DNA of 64,000 nt from CAWANF01 sp963783355 (GCA_963783355.1 CAWANF010000015.1:62001-126000), one strand, 5' to 3'; counted from the stretch's first letter, positions 35,801 to 44,289 are shown. Made by a program: numbers and translations. The notes: generated by a model from the sequence alone, not told the origin.

Positions 35801-36217
35801 ATACCAGGCCCCTGTACGCTGCAGATTAGTCGTATCTATTTGAGGAACCATAACAGTTACCGTACGATTGGGTCCCTGCCATGCTGCAACGATGTTGTCT
35901 TGCCCATCGGCATTCAAATCGCCGGTCGCTGCGTCAATCGCGAAATCCGATCCATAAATACCATGTGAACCGTTGTCTTCAAAATAGGTTTTAAAAAGCA
36001 TCCCGTTTTCAACCGCACCTTTGGTATCGAAAATGGAAGCTACAACCGTGTGATTATTAGTAACATGCGGCTTAAAAACAACGGCTTCGTCGTCCCGGCC
36101 AAGGTTATATGTCTTATATAGTGGATCATTCTGATTAACCTGCCCATAGGCAAGCCTTGTAAGAAAAAAGACACTAATAATGATCATTCCCTTTAGTGCA
36201 CAGCGATTTATGAACAT
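32867..36217 (-). CDS. Giant secreted FG-GAP/VCBS repeat protein with C-terminal sorting domain (copy 1)
   Basis: A 1116-residue exported protein. Signal peptide about 1-25 (IIISVFFLTRLAYG). Residues ~45-520 hold FG-GAP-like calcium-binding repeats of a beta-propeller: DLNADGQDNIVAAW, DFDGDGVDEVAVM, DYYGDGHDHLAYAY, DYNYNGTDDL, DLNADGVHLG. Residues ~525-850 are a region I do not recognise, with two Ser/Thr-rich alternating stretches (about 565-650 and 755-820) that look like amphipathic beta-hairpins. Residues ~905-1015 resemble a CARDB-type Ig domain. The last ~80 residues (QNYPNPFNPTTTITYSL to RKMLLLK) are the sorting tail typical of FCB-group secreted proteins. GGGGGA precedes the ATG. It is a tandem paralogue of the gene at 36841-40207. 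Cell surface or secreted; function unknown. Confidence 0.85.
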   Translation of the reverse strand: MFINRCALKGMIIISVFFLTRLAYGQVNQNDPLYKTYNLGRDDEAVVFKPHVTNNHTVVASIFDTKGAVENGMLFKTYFEDNGSHGIYGSDFAIDAATGDLNADGQDNIVAAWQGPNRTVTVMVPQIDTTNLQRTGAWYGTVQDYGVPKIFNAPSGDHNIIRVATGHFDEDPAEEFVVAYCADNGSSDRGPVQLVFYKMINGTPAPVDSIKVGSVLLSPNSKTTLFDIAVGDFDGDGVDEVAVMNIKPSGINKWYLMAHIVRKNKVTGHWEDYIDSQTPVAKGYKLDINVHTGEEITQLSLAAGDYYGDGHDHLAYAYEDEYESQNISNNQYELTYSGGLQRLAIDFSGSGNVTNNGSPVNLIPLGNPYQTNRYNVSLSSGDYNYNGTDDLIPNVSQTGAGNGKISIYGFDKSGTTYLYATAPYSNINIGDSHRSVLLTDCDLPYSDSLRTDIMAYNGPANSGGNYELSDYQAHPYQLNYQFIGSTQSVADPQTPVNSEDYFVLVAGDLNADGVHLGTPSKMTAHNIVQPLVILNAPPIHYDIFNGTPYDIDNCFSGNGCDFTSMYENATDSSMEVSTQVSADWGISNSLSEGLSVGGGVQDLYSVSASVKGTMDRTYGGEFSKVNGASKTYRVTVTSDAIGDDRIYATISDYYIFEYPTYVKGKLVGHVAVVLPKFTGLNGLKNTWFSGKSELARTYLANHEVGNILSYPDSVALPAGSTLFGNGGFASGGGADTWELSGSATQDWSLMFSSDKISERTRSSYQTLSRSITTNFSESIGGASVDLEASMSGTYGSNQISTQTTTVHQESGLQVHFGTINQSILGTKTYTVSPYVYWDKVGALVLNYAVHPDQSGGVPSWWAKMYGGKPDLTFNLPWFYDQQKGIGSTDPQVQKEESRDIIFDPVNPQPGEVVSIYARVDNYSLKDMTTGTIIKFYYGDPQNGGTQITNQDGADSVAVPAIKARGHAIVELANWKVPLNLNNESKLYAVVDPKNTIAEIHEDNNIAWNLINPNAPTSTAIEGQGNPTFPAHISLEQNYPNPFNPTTTITYSLVRSQDVSLKVYNILGREVATLVKGWQPSGTHQIEFNALHLASGLYFYRLRTKGYVQTRKMLLLK

Positions 36218-36840
36218 AAGTCCCCCTAATTTCTGATTCCGGTTAGCCTGGTCTATATACTAAATAATGTTAGTTTGGGATAATGAAGAGATACGTTCCT
36301 GTACAACCTGTCCAAAACGAAACTCTTACTCATTCCTCTACAACAGCATCTTTTAATTATTCAAATAGTCGTTCGACTGATTTTCTGAAATTTCACCTGG
36401 TCTGGCATTTGAACAAGAATCGACCTTTGAATCATCATCAGTCGATTATTTGCTCTGATGCTAATCTATTTATATGTTTAAGAAACTCTGAAATTTAAGA
36501 TATTTGTATTAAAAACTGCAATTTTACCTCATTTTTTTAATACACTTGGCAAAATAATATAACATAACAGTGGTTAAAAGACTAAATGATGCAGGAGGAA
36601 GAGGGTTATAACAAATCCCGCAAATGTTTGTACTTTTTGTTTAAACAGCTGCAGATGGGAATGAAAACAGCTTCTGGGTGAGAAAAAGACGAATCCTCAC
36701 CAATAAAAGGGCATAGCATTAAAAACAGCCAAACGGATAATACCGTCTGACTGCTTATATAGCGATGACTCGTTTGATAGGCCAATTCCGTATAGCAACT
36801 ATAGGAGGTGCATTGCTGCACGCCCTATACTTAACACGGT
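36218..36840. other. Gap between the tandem giant secreted protein genes
   Basis: 623 bp. It holds the promoter of copy 1. Short ORFs on both strands do not look like proteins. Nothing else recognised. Confidence 0.35.
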
Positions 36841-37047
36841 CTATTTGAGCAACAGCATTTTTCGTGTGAGTACATATCCTTTTGTCCGTAAACGGTAAAA
36901 ATACAATCCACTCGCCAGACGCAAAGCATTGAACTCAATTTGATGCGTTCCCGATGGTTGTCTGCCTTTGACTAACGTTGCAACTTCCCGGCCCAAAATA
37001 TCATAAACCTTCAATGAAACATCCTGGGACCTGACCAGCGAATATGA
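36841..37047 (-). pseudogene. C-terminal sorting domain of copy 2, out of frame with its body
   Basis: From about 37047 downwards this frame reads YSLVRSQDVSLKVYDILGRE and on to RKMLLLK, nearly the same as the last 65 residues of copy 1, but it is in a different frame from the main ORF at 37001-40207. An extra base in the run corresponding to TTTITYS (near 37047) explains the break. Without correction, copy 2 would lack its sorting signal. Confidence 0.85.
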
Positions 37048-40000
37048 TGATCGTTGTTGTAGGATTGAACGGATTAGGATAGTTTTGTTCAAGCGAGATG
37101 TGTGCCGGAAGTCTTGGATTTCCCTGACCTGCAATGGCCGTAGCAGTCGGAGCTTTCGGATTGATCAAATTCCATGCGATATTATTATCTTCATGCACTT
37201 CAGATATTGTATTATCGCCATCGACTACGGCATATATTTTCGACTGATTCGTCAGGTCGGCCGGCACTTTCCAGTTGGCTAATTCAATTACAGCACTTTT
37301 CCGGGCCTGCAAGGCAGGAACATTCACGCTGCTCACTCCATTTTCATTGGTTATCAAAGTTCCACCATTCCGGGGATCTCCATAATAAAATTTAATGGCA
37401 GAACCGGTACTCATGTCGGTCAGGCTGTAATTATCTACCTTTGCGTATACCGAAACCACCTCGCCGGGTTCAGGATTTACAGGATTGAATATAATATCAC
37501 GGGTTTCTTCTTTCTGAACCTGGGGATCTGTGCTCCCAATACCTTTTTCCTGGTCATAAAACCACGGCAAATTGAAGGTAAGATCGGGTTTACTGCCATA
37601 TTGTTGAGTCCACCATGATGGAACACCGGTCGATTGATCGGGTTGAACTGCATAATCGAGAACCAATGCTCCCGCTTTATTCCAATAAACATAGGGAGAA
37701 ACGGTATACGTTTTGGTACCCAGGATCGATGCATCAATCGTCCCGAAATGGACCTTAAGCCCGCTTTCCTGGTGTACGGTTGTCTTATGCGTAGAAATCT
37801 GATCGTTGTCGTATGAATCGGACATGGAACCCTCCAAATCAACATCCACCACTCCATAACTGACACTGAGATCAGCCGATACACTTCGGTCCAGTGTCTG
37901 ATAGGAAGAACGGGTTCGTTCGCTGATTTCGGTTGAGCTAAACATCAGCTCCCAATCCTGGCTTGAACTCCCGGAAAGCTCCCAGGTATCGGCACCTCCC
38001 CCGCTGGCAAAGCCACCCTTCCCAAATAGAACAGCACTGTCGGGCAGCGTGGCCGTCTCCTGATACGATAGGATATTGCCCGCTTCATGATTAGACAGGT
38101 ACGTTCTGGCCCTCTCACTTTTGCCGGCAAACCACGTGTTCTGCAAACTTTCCAAACCGGTAAATTTTGGCAGAACCACAGCAATATGCCCGCCCAGTTG
38201 TCCCTTCGAGTAAGTCGGATATTCAAGGATATCATAATCAGATACGGTTGCATAGATACGATCGTCGGCAATGGCATCGGAGGTCACGGTTACTTTGTAA
38301 GTAGACGACGATCCCTGTACTTTCGAAAATCCGCCTCCATACGTGCGATCCAGCGTGCCGGTTATCGAAGCGGATACGGAAAATGGTAATTTTTTTAAAA
38401 CTCCACTTCCCCCCGCTGACACAGATGCCGATATTGATTGCGACACCCCCCAGTCGGCATTTACTTCAGTAGAGACTTCCATGGTATTGTCTGTTGCATT
38501 GACATAAGTCGATTTAAAATCACACGGTGAACCGCTAAAGCATCCGTTCACATCATAGGAAGTACCATTTATGACATCATAATGAATAGGAGGAGCGTTC
38601 AATATTACCAGTGGCTGAACGATATTATGAACGGTCATTCGTTTTGGGGCGCCAAGGTGTACCGCATCGGCATTCAGATCTCCGGCAACCATCGCCCAAT
38701 GGGCATATGTTGGAGACATCTGATCGGTAACGGATGCGGTCGGGCTTGAAAATGATGTATAGGATTGGCCCGGCTGAGCCTGGTAATCATGAAGTTCATA
38801 ATACGTTTCCCAACTATAGGTCATGATATCCGTTTTCAGAGAATCGCTATAAGGAAGATCGGAATCGGTCAAAACCGCAGAACGGCTGCTGTCTTCCTGC
38901 TGGTGATTTCCAACGAAAGCTACCGCATACTGCTTTAAGTTATTGTTGCTGATAGTATTATTATTGAACCCGTAAATACGGACATCTCCTTTAGCCCTGA
39001 ACACTAATTCGTCGATACCGTCATAATTATAGTCCCCCGAGCTCAGACTTACAATGTATCCCCAACCACTTGAACCGGATATTAGAGGCGAGCTTTTATT
39101 GCCACCCGGTGTTGTTATATCAGAACCGGTAAGATCAATATTCAAAGGCTGAAGTCCGATGTAATAGGCACCACTGCTGACATCCCGTGTTTCATACGCA
39201 TAGGCAAGGTTGTCGCGTCCGTCTCCGTTAAAATCCCCGGCAGCTAATGCCAGTCGGGCTACCGTATAATTAAAGTTGTAAGGCTCGCTATCTAATGGCT
39301 GGCCGGAATTAATAAAAGCCGACCATCGATCTGTACTGCTATTTTTTCGGACAATATGAGCCATCAGGTTCCAGCCAAAACTGCTTTTACTGCTGTTCGA
39401 AGGACCGGGTTCAACATCAATAACAGCAACTTCATCTACGCCATCCCCGTCGAAATCGCCTACAGCAATATCGAATAAATTTGTTTGAGACAGTATTCCA
39501 GGGTATTTCGTTTGTAAAGGCCGGATATCCCCAACCTGAATACTGTCGGTGGGACTTGGGGTGCCATTTACCATTTTATAAAATACCAGCTGGACCGGCC
39601 CACCCGTGGAATCACCGATATCAGCCCAGTAAGCTACGACAAATTCCCTGGAGGCATCGTTATCAAACTGTCCGGTTGCTACCCGGATAATACTTTGAAG
39701 ATGATTATCTGCAAACTTTGTTGAATCGAAAAACATTTTAGGCACACCATAATCCTGTACCGAACCATACCATGCACCGGTGCGCTGCAGGTTTGTGGTA
39801 TCAATTTGCGGTACCATTAGCGTAATGGTATGATCCGGGCCTTCCCATGCCGCTACAATATTATCTTGTCCGTCGGCATTTAAATCTCCGGTTGCAGCAT
39901 CTAATGCCTGGCTCGTTCCATATATACCATGCACTCCCGTATCTTCGAAAGAAGTCATTACGGAAAGCCCGTTTTCAATGGCACCTTTAGTATCGAAAAT

Positions 40001-40207
40001 AGTTGCTGAAACTTTGCCGGATATGACATTATTGCTAAGATACTGAGGTTTAAAAACGATGATTTCAGCATCCTGGCCTAAATTATAGGTATTGTAAAAA
40101 GGATCATTCTGATCCAATTGAGCGTATGACGATTGTAAACCTGTCAGTGAAAATATTGACAAAAGAAAAAATACGCACAGAGATTCTCCACAAAGATTTT
40201 TTTTCAT
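37001..40207 (-). CDS. Giant secreted FG-GAP/VCBS repeat protein (copy 2), frameshifted near the C-terminus
   Basis: About 1068 residues before the frameshift stop. The layout matches copy 1: signal peptide MKKNLCGESLCVFFLLSIFS to SSYAQ, FG-GAP repeats (DLNADGQDNIVAAW, DFDGDGVDEVAVI, DFNGDGRDNLAYAY, DYNYDGIDELVF), the unknown middle with NIVQPLVILNAPPIHYD and ILSYQETATLP, Ser-rich alternating stretches (SQSISASVSAGGSG, RSVSADLSVSYGVVDVDLEG), a CARDB-like domain and PNPFNPTTTI. Then the frame changes and reads IIFAGQVPGCFIEGL before a stop. The ATG at 40207 is preferred because GGAGGA lies just upstream; a longer ORF starts at 40264. The two copies probably arose by tandem duplication and have since diverged. 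Confidence 0.85.
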   Translation of the reverse strand: MKKNLCGESLCVFFLLSIFSLTGLQSSYAQLDQNDPFYNTYNLGQDAEIIVFKPQYLSNNVISGKVSATIFDTKGAIENGLSVMTSFEDTGVHGIYGTSQALDAATGDLNADGQDNIVAAWEGPDHTITLMVPQIDTTNLQRTGAWYGSVQDYGVPKMFFDSTKFADNHLQSIIRVATGQFDNDASREFVVAYWADIGDSTGGPVQLVFYKMVNGTPSPTDSIQVGDIRPLQTKYPGILSQTNLFDIAVGDFDGDGVDEVAVIDVEPGPSNSSKSSFGWNLMAHIVRKNSSTDRWSAFINSGQPLDSEPYNFNYTVARLALAAGDFNGDGRDNLAYAYETRDVSSGAYYIGLQPLNIDLTGSDITTPGGNKSSPLISGSSGWGYIVSLSSGDYNYDGIDELVFRAKGDVRIYGFNNNTISNNNLKQYAVAFVGNHQQEDSSRSAVLTDSDLPYSDSLKTDIMTYSWETYYELHDYQAQPGQSYTSFSSPTASVTDQMSPTYAHWAMVAGDLNADAVHLGAPKRMTVHNIVQPLVILNAPPIHYDVINGTSYDVNGCFSGSPCDFKSTYVNATDNTMEVSTEVNADWGVSQSISASVSAGGSGVLKKLPFSVSASITGTLDRTYGGGFSKVQGSSSTYKVTVTSDAIADDRIYATVSDYDILEYPTYSKGQLGGHIAVVLPKFTGLESLQNTWFAGKSERARTYLSNHEAGNILSYQETATLPDSAVLFGKGGFASGGGADTWELSGSSSQDWELMFSSTEISERTRSSYQTLDRSVSADLSVSYGVVDVDLEGSMSDSYDNDQISTHKTTVHQESGLKVHFGTIDASILGTKTYTVSPYVYWNKAGALVLDYAVQPDQSTGVPSWWTQQYGSKPDLTFNLPWFYDQEKGIGSTDPQVQKEETRDIIFNPVNPEPGEVVSVYAKVDNYSLTDMSTGSAIKFYYGDPRNGGTLITNENGVSSVNVPALQARKSAVIELANWKVPADLTNQSKIYAVVDGDNTISEVHEDNNIAWNLINPKAPTATAIAGQGNPRLPAHISLEQNYPNPFNPTTTIIIFAGQVPGCFIEGL

Positions 40208-40449
40208 AAATCCTCCAGCTACTTTTACTAAACCTGAATCAGACCTGGCAGTTACAAATTCCACTTTCTATATAATCAAGCATAATGAGATAATAATCAA
40301 TAGCTTAATTATATATTAATGATTTAAATAGAATAAATACCTGCGCTTTTTTAATATCAAATAAAAGAAAGGGATTTGATATTACATGCTAATTAGCATC
40401 GTCTAATAAAGAATTAAAACAGGAATCCGGATTAGAACCGAAATTCCGT

Positions 40450-41169
40450 TTATATCATGTGCATCAATGCATAGCGTATCATAACGCCTACAAGAATAGC
40501 CAATGCCCAGCTCATCAGGGTCCCTATCAAAATATATTCAGCCTGTTTTCTCCCTGATTTACTATCCACTCCGATTCTCAAAATTGATTTTGCAGCTATA
40601 AGCAAACCTAAAGCGGAATAGGCCGACAATAACACAAACGTGAGAACCAAAATACGTTCGAAATAACCAATCCATTTCCCGGCCTCTTTTAATCCCTGAT
40701 CATCATCGTCGATTTCGAAGCGATATTTCACAAACTGTTGAATGATGATACCAATCGGCCAGATTACCAAGACATACCCCAGGATCATCAGCCATATATT
40801 ATCGTTTCTCATCAATCCATATAAATAACCCGGCATATCATTTAGGAATCCGGTAAAAAGTCCCCATACAATGAAAATGACGATGAGGTGAGTGCTCTGA
40901 TCGATAAAGAAATAGCGTAATTTTTCCGGGCGATAGGATTTCCAGATATCAATCATCAAATGAGCAAGGGCAATGGCCACAGCTACCCACCACGCCTGCA
41001 ACTGAAAGATAAAAAGCCATGCCAGTCCTCCATGTATAAACACATGTCCCCAAAGGGAGCCTGATTTCCAATGCTTTTCGCGGCGTTGTTTAATCCAGGA
41101 ATCGGGTTGAAATGGAAAATCCGCCAGGATATGAGCTGTAATCAATTTTATGAGGAGTAAATAATTCAT
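40450..41169 (-). CDS. DUF3307-family polytopic membrane protein
   Basis: About 239 residues with five to seven membrane segments. Conserved polar residues sit in or beside the helices: LITAHILADFPFQPDSW, GHVFIHGG, ALAHLMIDIWKS, FFIDQSTHLIVI. The clustering of His and Asp resembles membrane metal-dependent hydrolases, but that is inference. The C-terminal half has FERILVLTFVLLSAYSALGL, AAKSILR and QAEYILIGTLMSWALAILVG. The ATG at 41169 or an in-frame TTG at 41175 could be the start. It begins within 10 bp of the stop of the SatD-like gene, so the two are a unit. No characterised function. Confidence 0.75.
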   Translation of the reverse strand: MNYLLLIKLITAHILADFPFQPDSWIKQRREKHWKSGSLWGHVFIHGGLAWLFIFQLQAWWVAVAIALAHLMIDIWKSYRPEKLRYFFIDQSTHLIVIFIVWGLFTGFLNDMPGYLYGLMRNDNIWLMILGYVLVIWPIGIIIQQFVKYRFEIDDDDQGLKEAGKWIGYFERILVLTFVLLSAYSALGLLIAAKSILRIGVDSKSGRKQAEYILIGTLMSWALAILVGVMIRYALMHMI

Positions 41170-41177
41170 AGGCAAAA

Positions 41178-41813
41178 TTATAATCCGTCGGTAAATTTCG
41201 TCTCAAAAAAAGCAACGACCTTATTGATTTCATTCCAGTGCGCCGATTGCAGCCTCTTATTCACGGCCGATTGAACAATGGACAATTTATTGGCAATCTC
41301 CGTTTGAGTAAAACCGCAACTGCTCCAATACACGGCTTCAGCTTGTGCCGCGGACCATCCTGTAATAATCACATCTGTAAGAACGCTAAGTATTTCCATA
41401 AAGTCATCATTCTTTTTGTCCCCAGTATGAATAACCAAATGTTTTTTTTCACTTTTCAATGCATCCAAACCCTGACCGGAACGGCGAAAGGCCGTACCAT
41501 CTGAACTCCCCAGTGTTTTACCTTTGAATGAAATATCCCCAAACCCGATGGAGATTCGTAGGTCTACTCTGGTTTTGGCATATTTCGACATTCCTGATTT
41601 GACCAGGCATCGCAATTGTATCGCTTTTTTAAAGGCTTGCTGTGGATCATCAACTAATAACTGGAAGCTGTCACCTCTCAGAACATCATACCGGTCCTTA
41701 TGTCTTTCCAATTGTTCAAGCGTCTCCCATAAAACCTGTTCCAGCTTTTTCCGCTGTGGCGGGTTCAGGCGTGTTGAGTTTACGACATCGCCGGTTATTA
41801 CTGCTGCTTTCAT
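41178..41813 (-). CDS. SatD-like protein: nucleotidyl-cyclase-like palm domain plus helix-turn-helix
   Basis: A 211-residue soluble protein. AAVITGDVVNSTRLNPPQR and, further on, DVLRGDSFQLLVDDP fit the SatD family and resemble the two metal-binding segments of class III cyclase/palm domains (D-x-V-x-S-T and G-D-x-F). RVDLRISIGFGDI follows, then SDGTAFRRSGQGLDAL. Residues ~160-205 form a helix-turn-helix: GFTQTEIANKLSIVQSAVNKRL. The pairing with a DUF3307 membrane protein (9 bp downstream) suggests a small signalling or stress unit. Catalysis is not shown by sequence alone. Confidence 0.75.
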   Translation of the reverse strand: MKAAVITGDVVNSTRLNPPQRKKLEQVLWETLEQLERHKDRYDVLRGDSFQLLVDDPQQAFKKAIQLRCLVKSGMSKYAKTRVDLRISIGFGDISFKGKTLGSSDGTAFRRSGQGLDALKSEKKHLVIHTGDKKNDDFMEILSVLTDVIITGWSAAQAEAVYWSSCGFTQTEIANKLSIVQSAVNKRLQSAHWNEINKVVAFFETKFTDGL

Positions 41814-42380
41814 GCTTTTGAGTATTATCTCAATTTTATTTTATTCCTATTTTAGACGATTTTATCAAAATATCTCTAATAATAGTGATAATATTTAATT
41901 ATCTATATTTTTGGTGATAATATCAAGAAACTTTTATGGAACAAAGTATAATCAGCCATCGGCGTTACGAAATAGTAATGTTACAGCATCTGAAGTTCAT
42001 CAAGCATACCTGTTCCTTGTTAAAAAAGGACTGAATTCTAATTCAAAATCTAAAATTTAACATTCGACATTTTTCTTTCCCATATACTTCAAACCCCGAC
42101 AATTAATTATGAAACTCCTTAACTCTGGTTAGATTTTTGTAATGTAAAACCCCACCCAAAAGAGTGTCGATCTAACCACGATCCTTCAAGTTTATATCTG
42201 CCCAACCTACTGTTTTTTAATACTTATAATTTTGTAAAGAAAATCACAGACTTCTGTCAGCGATTTATGTATTAACCATTTTCAGGTTTGTGACGGCAAC
42301 AAATTTCGTCATCATCATCACGACCCGGAACATTAGCAATACAGTTCTACAAAACTATTGAGAATAAAGTGGAGATTATT
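41814..42380. other. Divergent gap between the SatD-like and protease genes
   Basis: 567 bp with no ORF, repeat or RNA structure that I recognise. It should hold promoters for both divergent units. Confidence 0.35.
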
Positions 42381-43505
42381 ATGATCGAGCAAACATTATC
42401 AGGCGATTATTTAAAAATGGCTGACGTTCAGCAGACACGGCTGGACGAGCTCTTCGCAAAGGAAAATGTAATCGGCGTATCATTGGGTTTAAAAACCATC
42501 CAGAATAAAGAAACAAATGAGCCCTCAATCATCGTGATGGTCAGAAATAAAGTAACCCCGGATATGCTTCGCAAAGAAGATCTGATTCCCAAAAAATTTG
42601 GTGATTATAAAACCGATGTTGTGGAAGTTGGCGAAATATTCGCCGGTCATGGATCCCTCGCTCCGGATGTTGAAAATATTGTAGAAGGGGAACTCGATTA
42701 TGATACCCGCAGCCGCCTCCGTTTCTTTGAAGAAGCCGACCGAAGCGCCCTGGATGCTCACGAACCAGTAACCGAAACACGACGGTCTGCGGCCACTCAA
42801 CCCGTCCGGGAAGCGACTCCGCTGGCATTGCGCCAGAGAATTCGTCCTGCTATGGGTGGATTTAGTGTAGGACATTACAACGTAACCGCGGGAACCATTT
42901 CCACCAGCTGTTATGACACATCCGCATTTCCCGGCATTCCTCAACAATTTTATATTCTTAGTAACTGCCATGTGCTGGCCAATTCCAATAATGCACGGAT
43001 TGGCGATCCTATCCTGCAGCCAGGTCCGTATGACGGCGGACAATATCCGCGCGATCTTATCGGCCGGTTAAGCCGTTTCGTTCCCATTCGCTTTAAAACC
43101 GATAATTATACACCCATAAATTATGTGGATGCGGCCATCGCTGAAGTGCCATTCCACCGGGTAAATCGTGAAATCTATTGGATTGGCCATGTTAAAAATC
43201 TTCACACGGCACCCAATATCGGTGATATCGTACAAAAAACCGGGCGTTCAACTAATTATTCGACCGGACGGGTCATCGGATTGAACGCGACCGTGGATGT
43301 TAATTACGGAAACGGCCGCACAGCACGATTCTCCCGCCAGATTATCACGACCTGCATGAGTGCCGCCGGCGATTCCGGAAGCCTGGCTACCAATCTCGAT
43401 GAGCAGGGTGTCGGACTATTGTTTGCAGGTTCGTCTGTTGTTACGGTTATGAATAACCTGCTGTATGTACAGGCACTATTGAAAATTCGTATTCATGAAA
43501 AATAA
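42381..43505 (+). CDS. Trypsin-like (chymotrypsin-fold) serine protease, cytosolic, with N-terminal prodomain-like region
   Basis: A 374-residue protein without signal peptide. The catalytic triad is readable: His197 in ILSNCHVLAN, Asp250 in NYVDAAIAEV and Ser332 in SAAGDSGSLAT. The residues around Ser and the VGLLFAGSS strand fit the chymotrypsin fold. Residues ~10-80 form a small alpha/beta domain (VIGVSLGLKTIQNKETNEPS, IIVMVRNKV, IPKKFGDYKTDVVEVGEI) that recurs in bacterial proteases of this kind and resembles the small protein encoded next. Residues ~100-150 are a charged linker. The ATG at 42381 is preferred (GGAG six bases upstream) over an in-frame GTG at 42369. Substrate unknown. Confidence 0.82.
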   Translation: MIEQTLSGDYLKMADVQQTRLDELFAKENVIGVSLGLKTIQNKETNEPSIIVMVRNKVTPDMLRKEDLIPKKFGDYKTDVVEVGEIFAGHGSLAPDVENIVEGELDYDTRSRLRFFEEADRSALDAHEPVTETRRSAATQPVREATPLALRQRIRPAMGGFSVGHYNVTAGTISTSCYDTSAFPGIPQQFYILSNCHVLANSNNARIGDPILQPGPYDGGQYPRDLIGRLSRFVPIRFKTDNYTPINYVDAAIAEVPFHRVNREIYWIGHVKNLHTAPNIGDIVQKTGRSTNYSTGRVIGLNATVDVNYGNGRTARFSRQIITTCMSAAGDSGSLATNLDEQGVGLLFAGSSVVTVMNNLLYVQALLKIRIHEK

Positions 43506-43533
43506 ATGGTAACAGAAACTCATACATAAACTT

Positions 43534-43570
43534 AAAGGCAGTGAGTGGGATGAAGCTCCTGCCTTTTTTG
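43534..43570 (+). terminator. Terminator after the protease gene
   Basis: AAAGGCAG (43534-43541) pairs with CTGCCTTT (43559-43566), then TTTTG. The next small gene lies beyond it and would depend on read-through or its own promoter. Confidence 0.75.
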
Positions 43571-43598
43571 TTTTATTTTTTATTGAAAAATTTAGACC

Positions 43599-43820
43599 AT
43601 GAACAACAATATTCAATCGACGCTTAAAAAAGCACAGGATCAGTGGATGGATGTGAAAGGGATTGTGGCCATTTCGAGAGGGAAAAAGGATGACTCCGAT
43701 TGTATTGTTATTTTCGTTACAAACCGGCAAAATGAGCAGGTCAGGAGAATAATACCATCCATTTTTATGGATATCCCGGTGGATATACGCGTTGCGGGTA
43801 TCATTCAGGCGGAAGAATAA
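43599..43820 (+). CDS. Small protein resembling the N-terminal domain of the upstream protease
   Basis: A 73-residue ORF. VKGIVAISRGKKDDSDCIVI followed by FVTNRQNEQVRRIIPSIFMD and IPVDIRVAGII has the same order of elements as residues ~20-80 of the protease (GVSLGLK, IIVMVRNK, LIPKKFGDYKTDVVEVGEI). I infer a free-standing copy of that domain. It could inhibit or chaperone the protease, as free prodomains do in other families, but nothing here proves it. No ribosome-binding site is obvious. Confidence 0.55.
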   Translation: MNNNIQSTLKKAQDQWMDVKGIVAISRGKKDDSDCIVIFVTNRQNEQVRRIIPSIFMDIPVDIRVAGIIQAEE

Positions 43821-44289
43821 CTACGGAGAATGGAAACCGGAAGAAGGAAAACGGAGGTCTAAGTCATGGTAGCGGGGTCGAACCAAACTTCGGGATTCTC
43901 CTGCGTTATGGTGTCATCACGAGAACTCCTATAATTCGGAGGACGAAGTGATCCCCTACTGATTTTTAATTTAAATTTGTACATCTAGCTACGTCACTCC
44001 GGGGCGTAGCAAAAATATTATACTAAATATTAATAACAAGAATGATACACTCCTGGCCGAAGTCCCGGAGCGAGACGGTAAGAGAAAAGACTAAAAATCA
44101 ACTATTCAGCATTTAATATTTTTATGATCTTTTTTCAAAAAAGGATTTTAATCACCCCGTTTAAACCCCGCGTAACTCATCTTATTAAAATTTGACTTAT
44201 TTTAGGGTCTTACGATGAAACTTATTTATGACTGAATAACTTAAGACTCATAAAACAATATTAATTAGTAAATATTTCAACCCTGCTGA
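43821..44289. other. Gap before metH with REP-like palindromic elements
   Basis: 469 bp. GC-richer islands stand out in AT-rich DNA: a palindromic element at 43916-43952, a GCTACG/CGTAGC hairpin at 43988-44010 and a related GC-rich piece near 44051-44080. I looked for a cobalamin riboswitch before metH and did not see one. Confidence 0.45.
43838..43957. repeat. REP-like intergenic palindromic element
   Basis: The core ATCAC-gagaa-CTCC...GGAG-gacgaa-GTGAT (43916-43952) is an imperfect hairpin. It resembles the widespread bacterial intergenic element GTCATTGCGAG...CGAAGCAATC in layout, with GTCATCACGAG and CGAAGTGATCCCC. The flank (TCGAACCAAACTTCGGGATT) is also of that style. Only one clear copy is seen in the window. 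Confidence 0.5.

Noticed and set aside
36606..36821. 71-residue minus-strand ORF between the giant protein genes
   Set aside because: No start signal, no family features, and composition like non-coding DNA.
44100..44289. Possible cobalamin riboswitch before metH
   Set aside because: I looked for the conserved B12-box and core segments and found nothing convincing.
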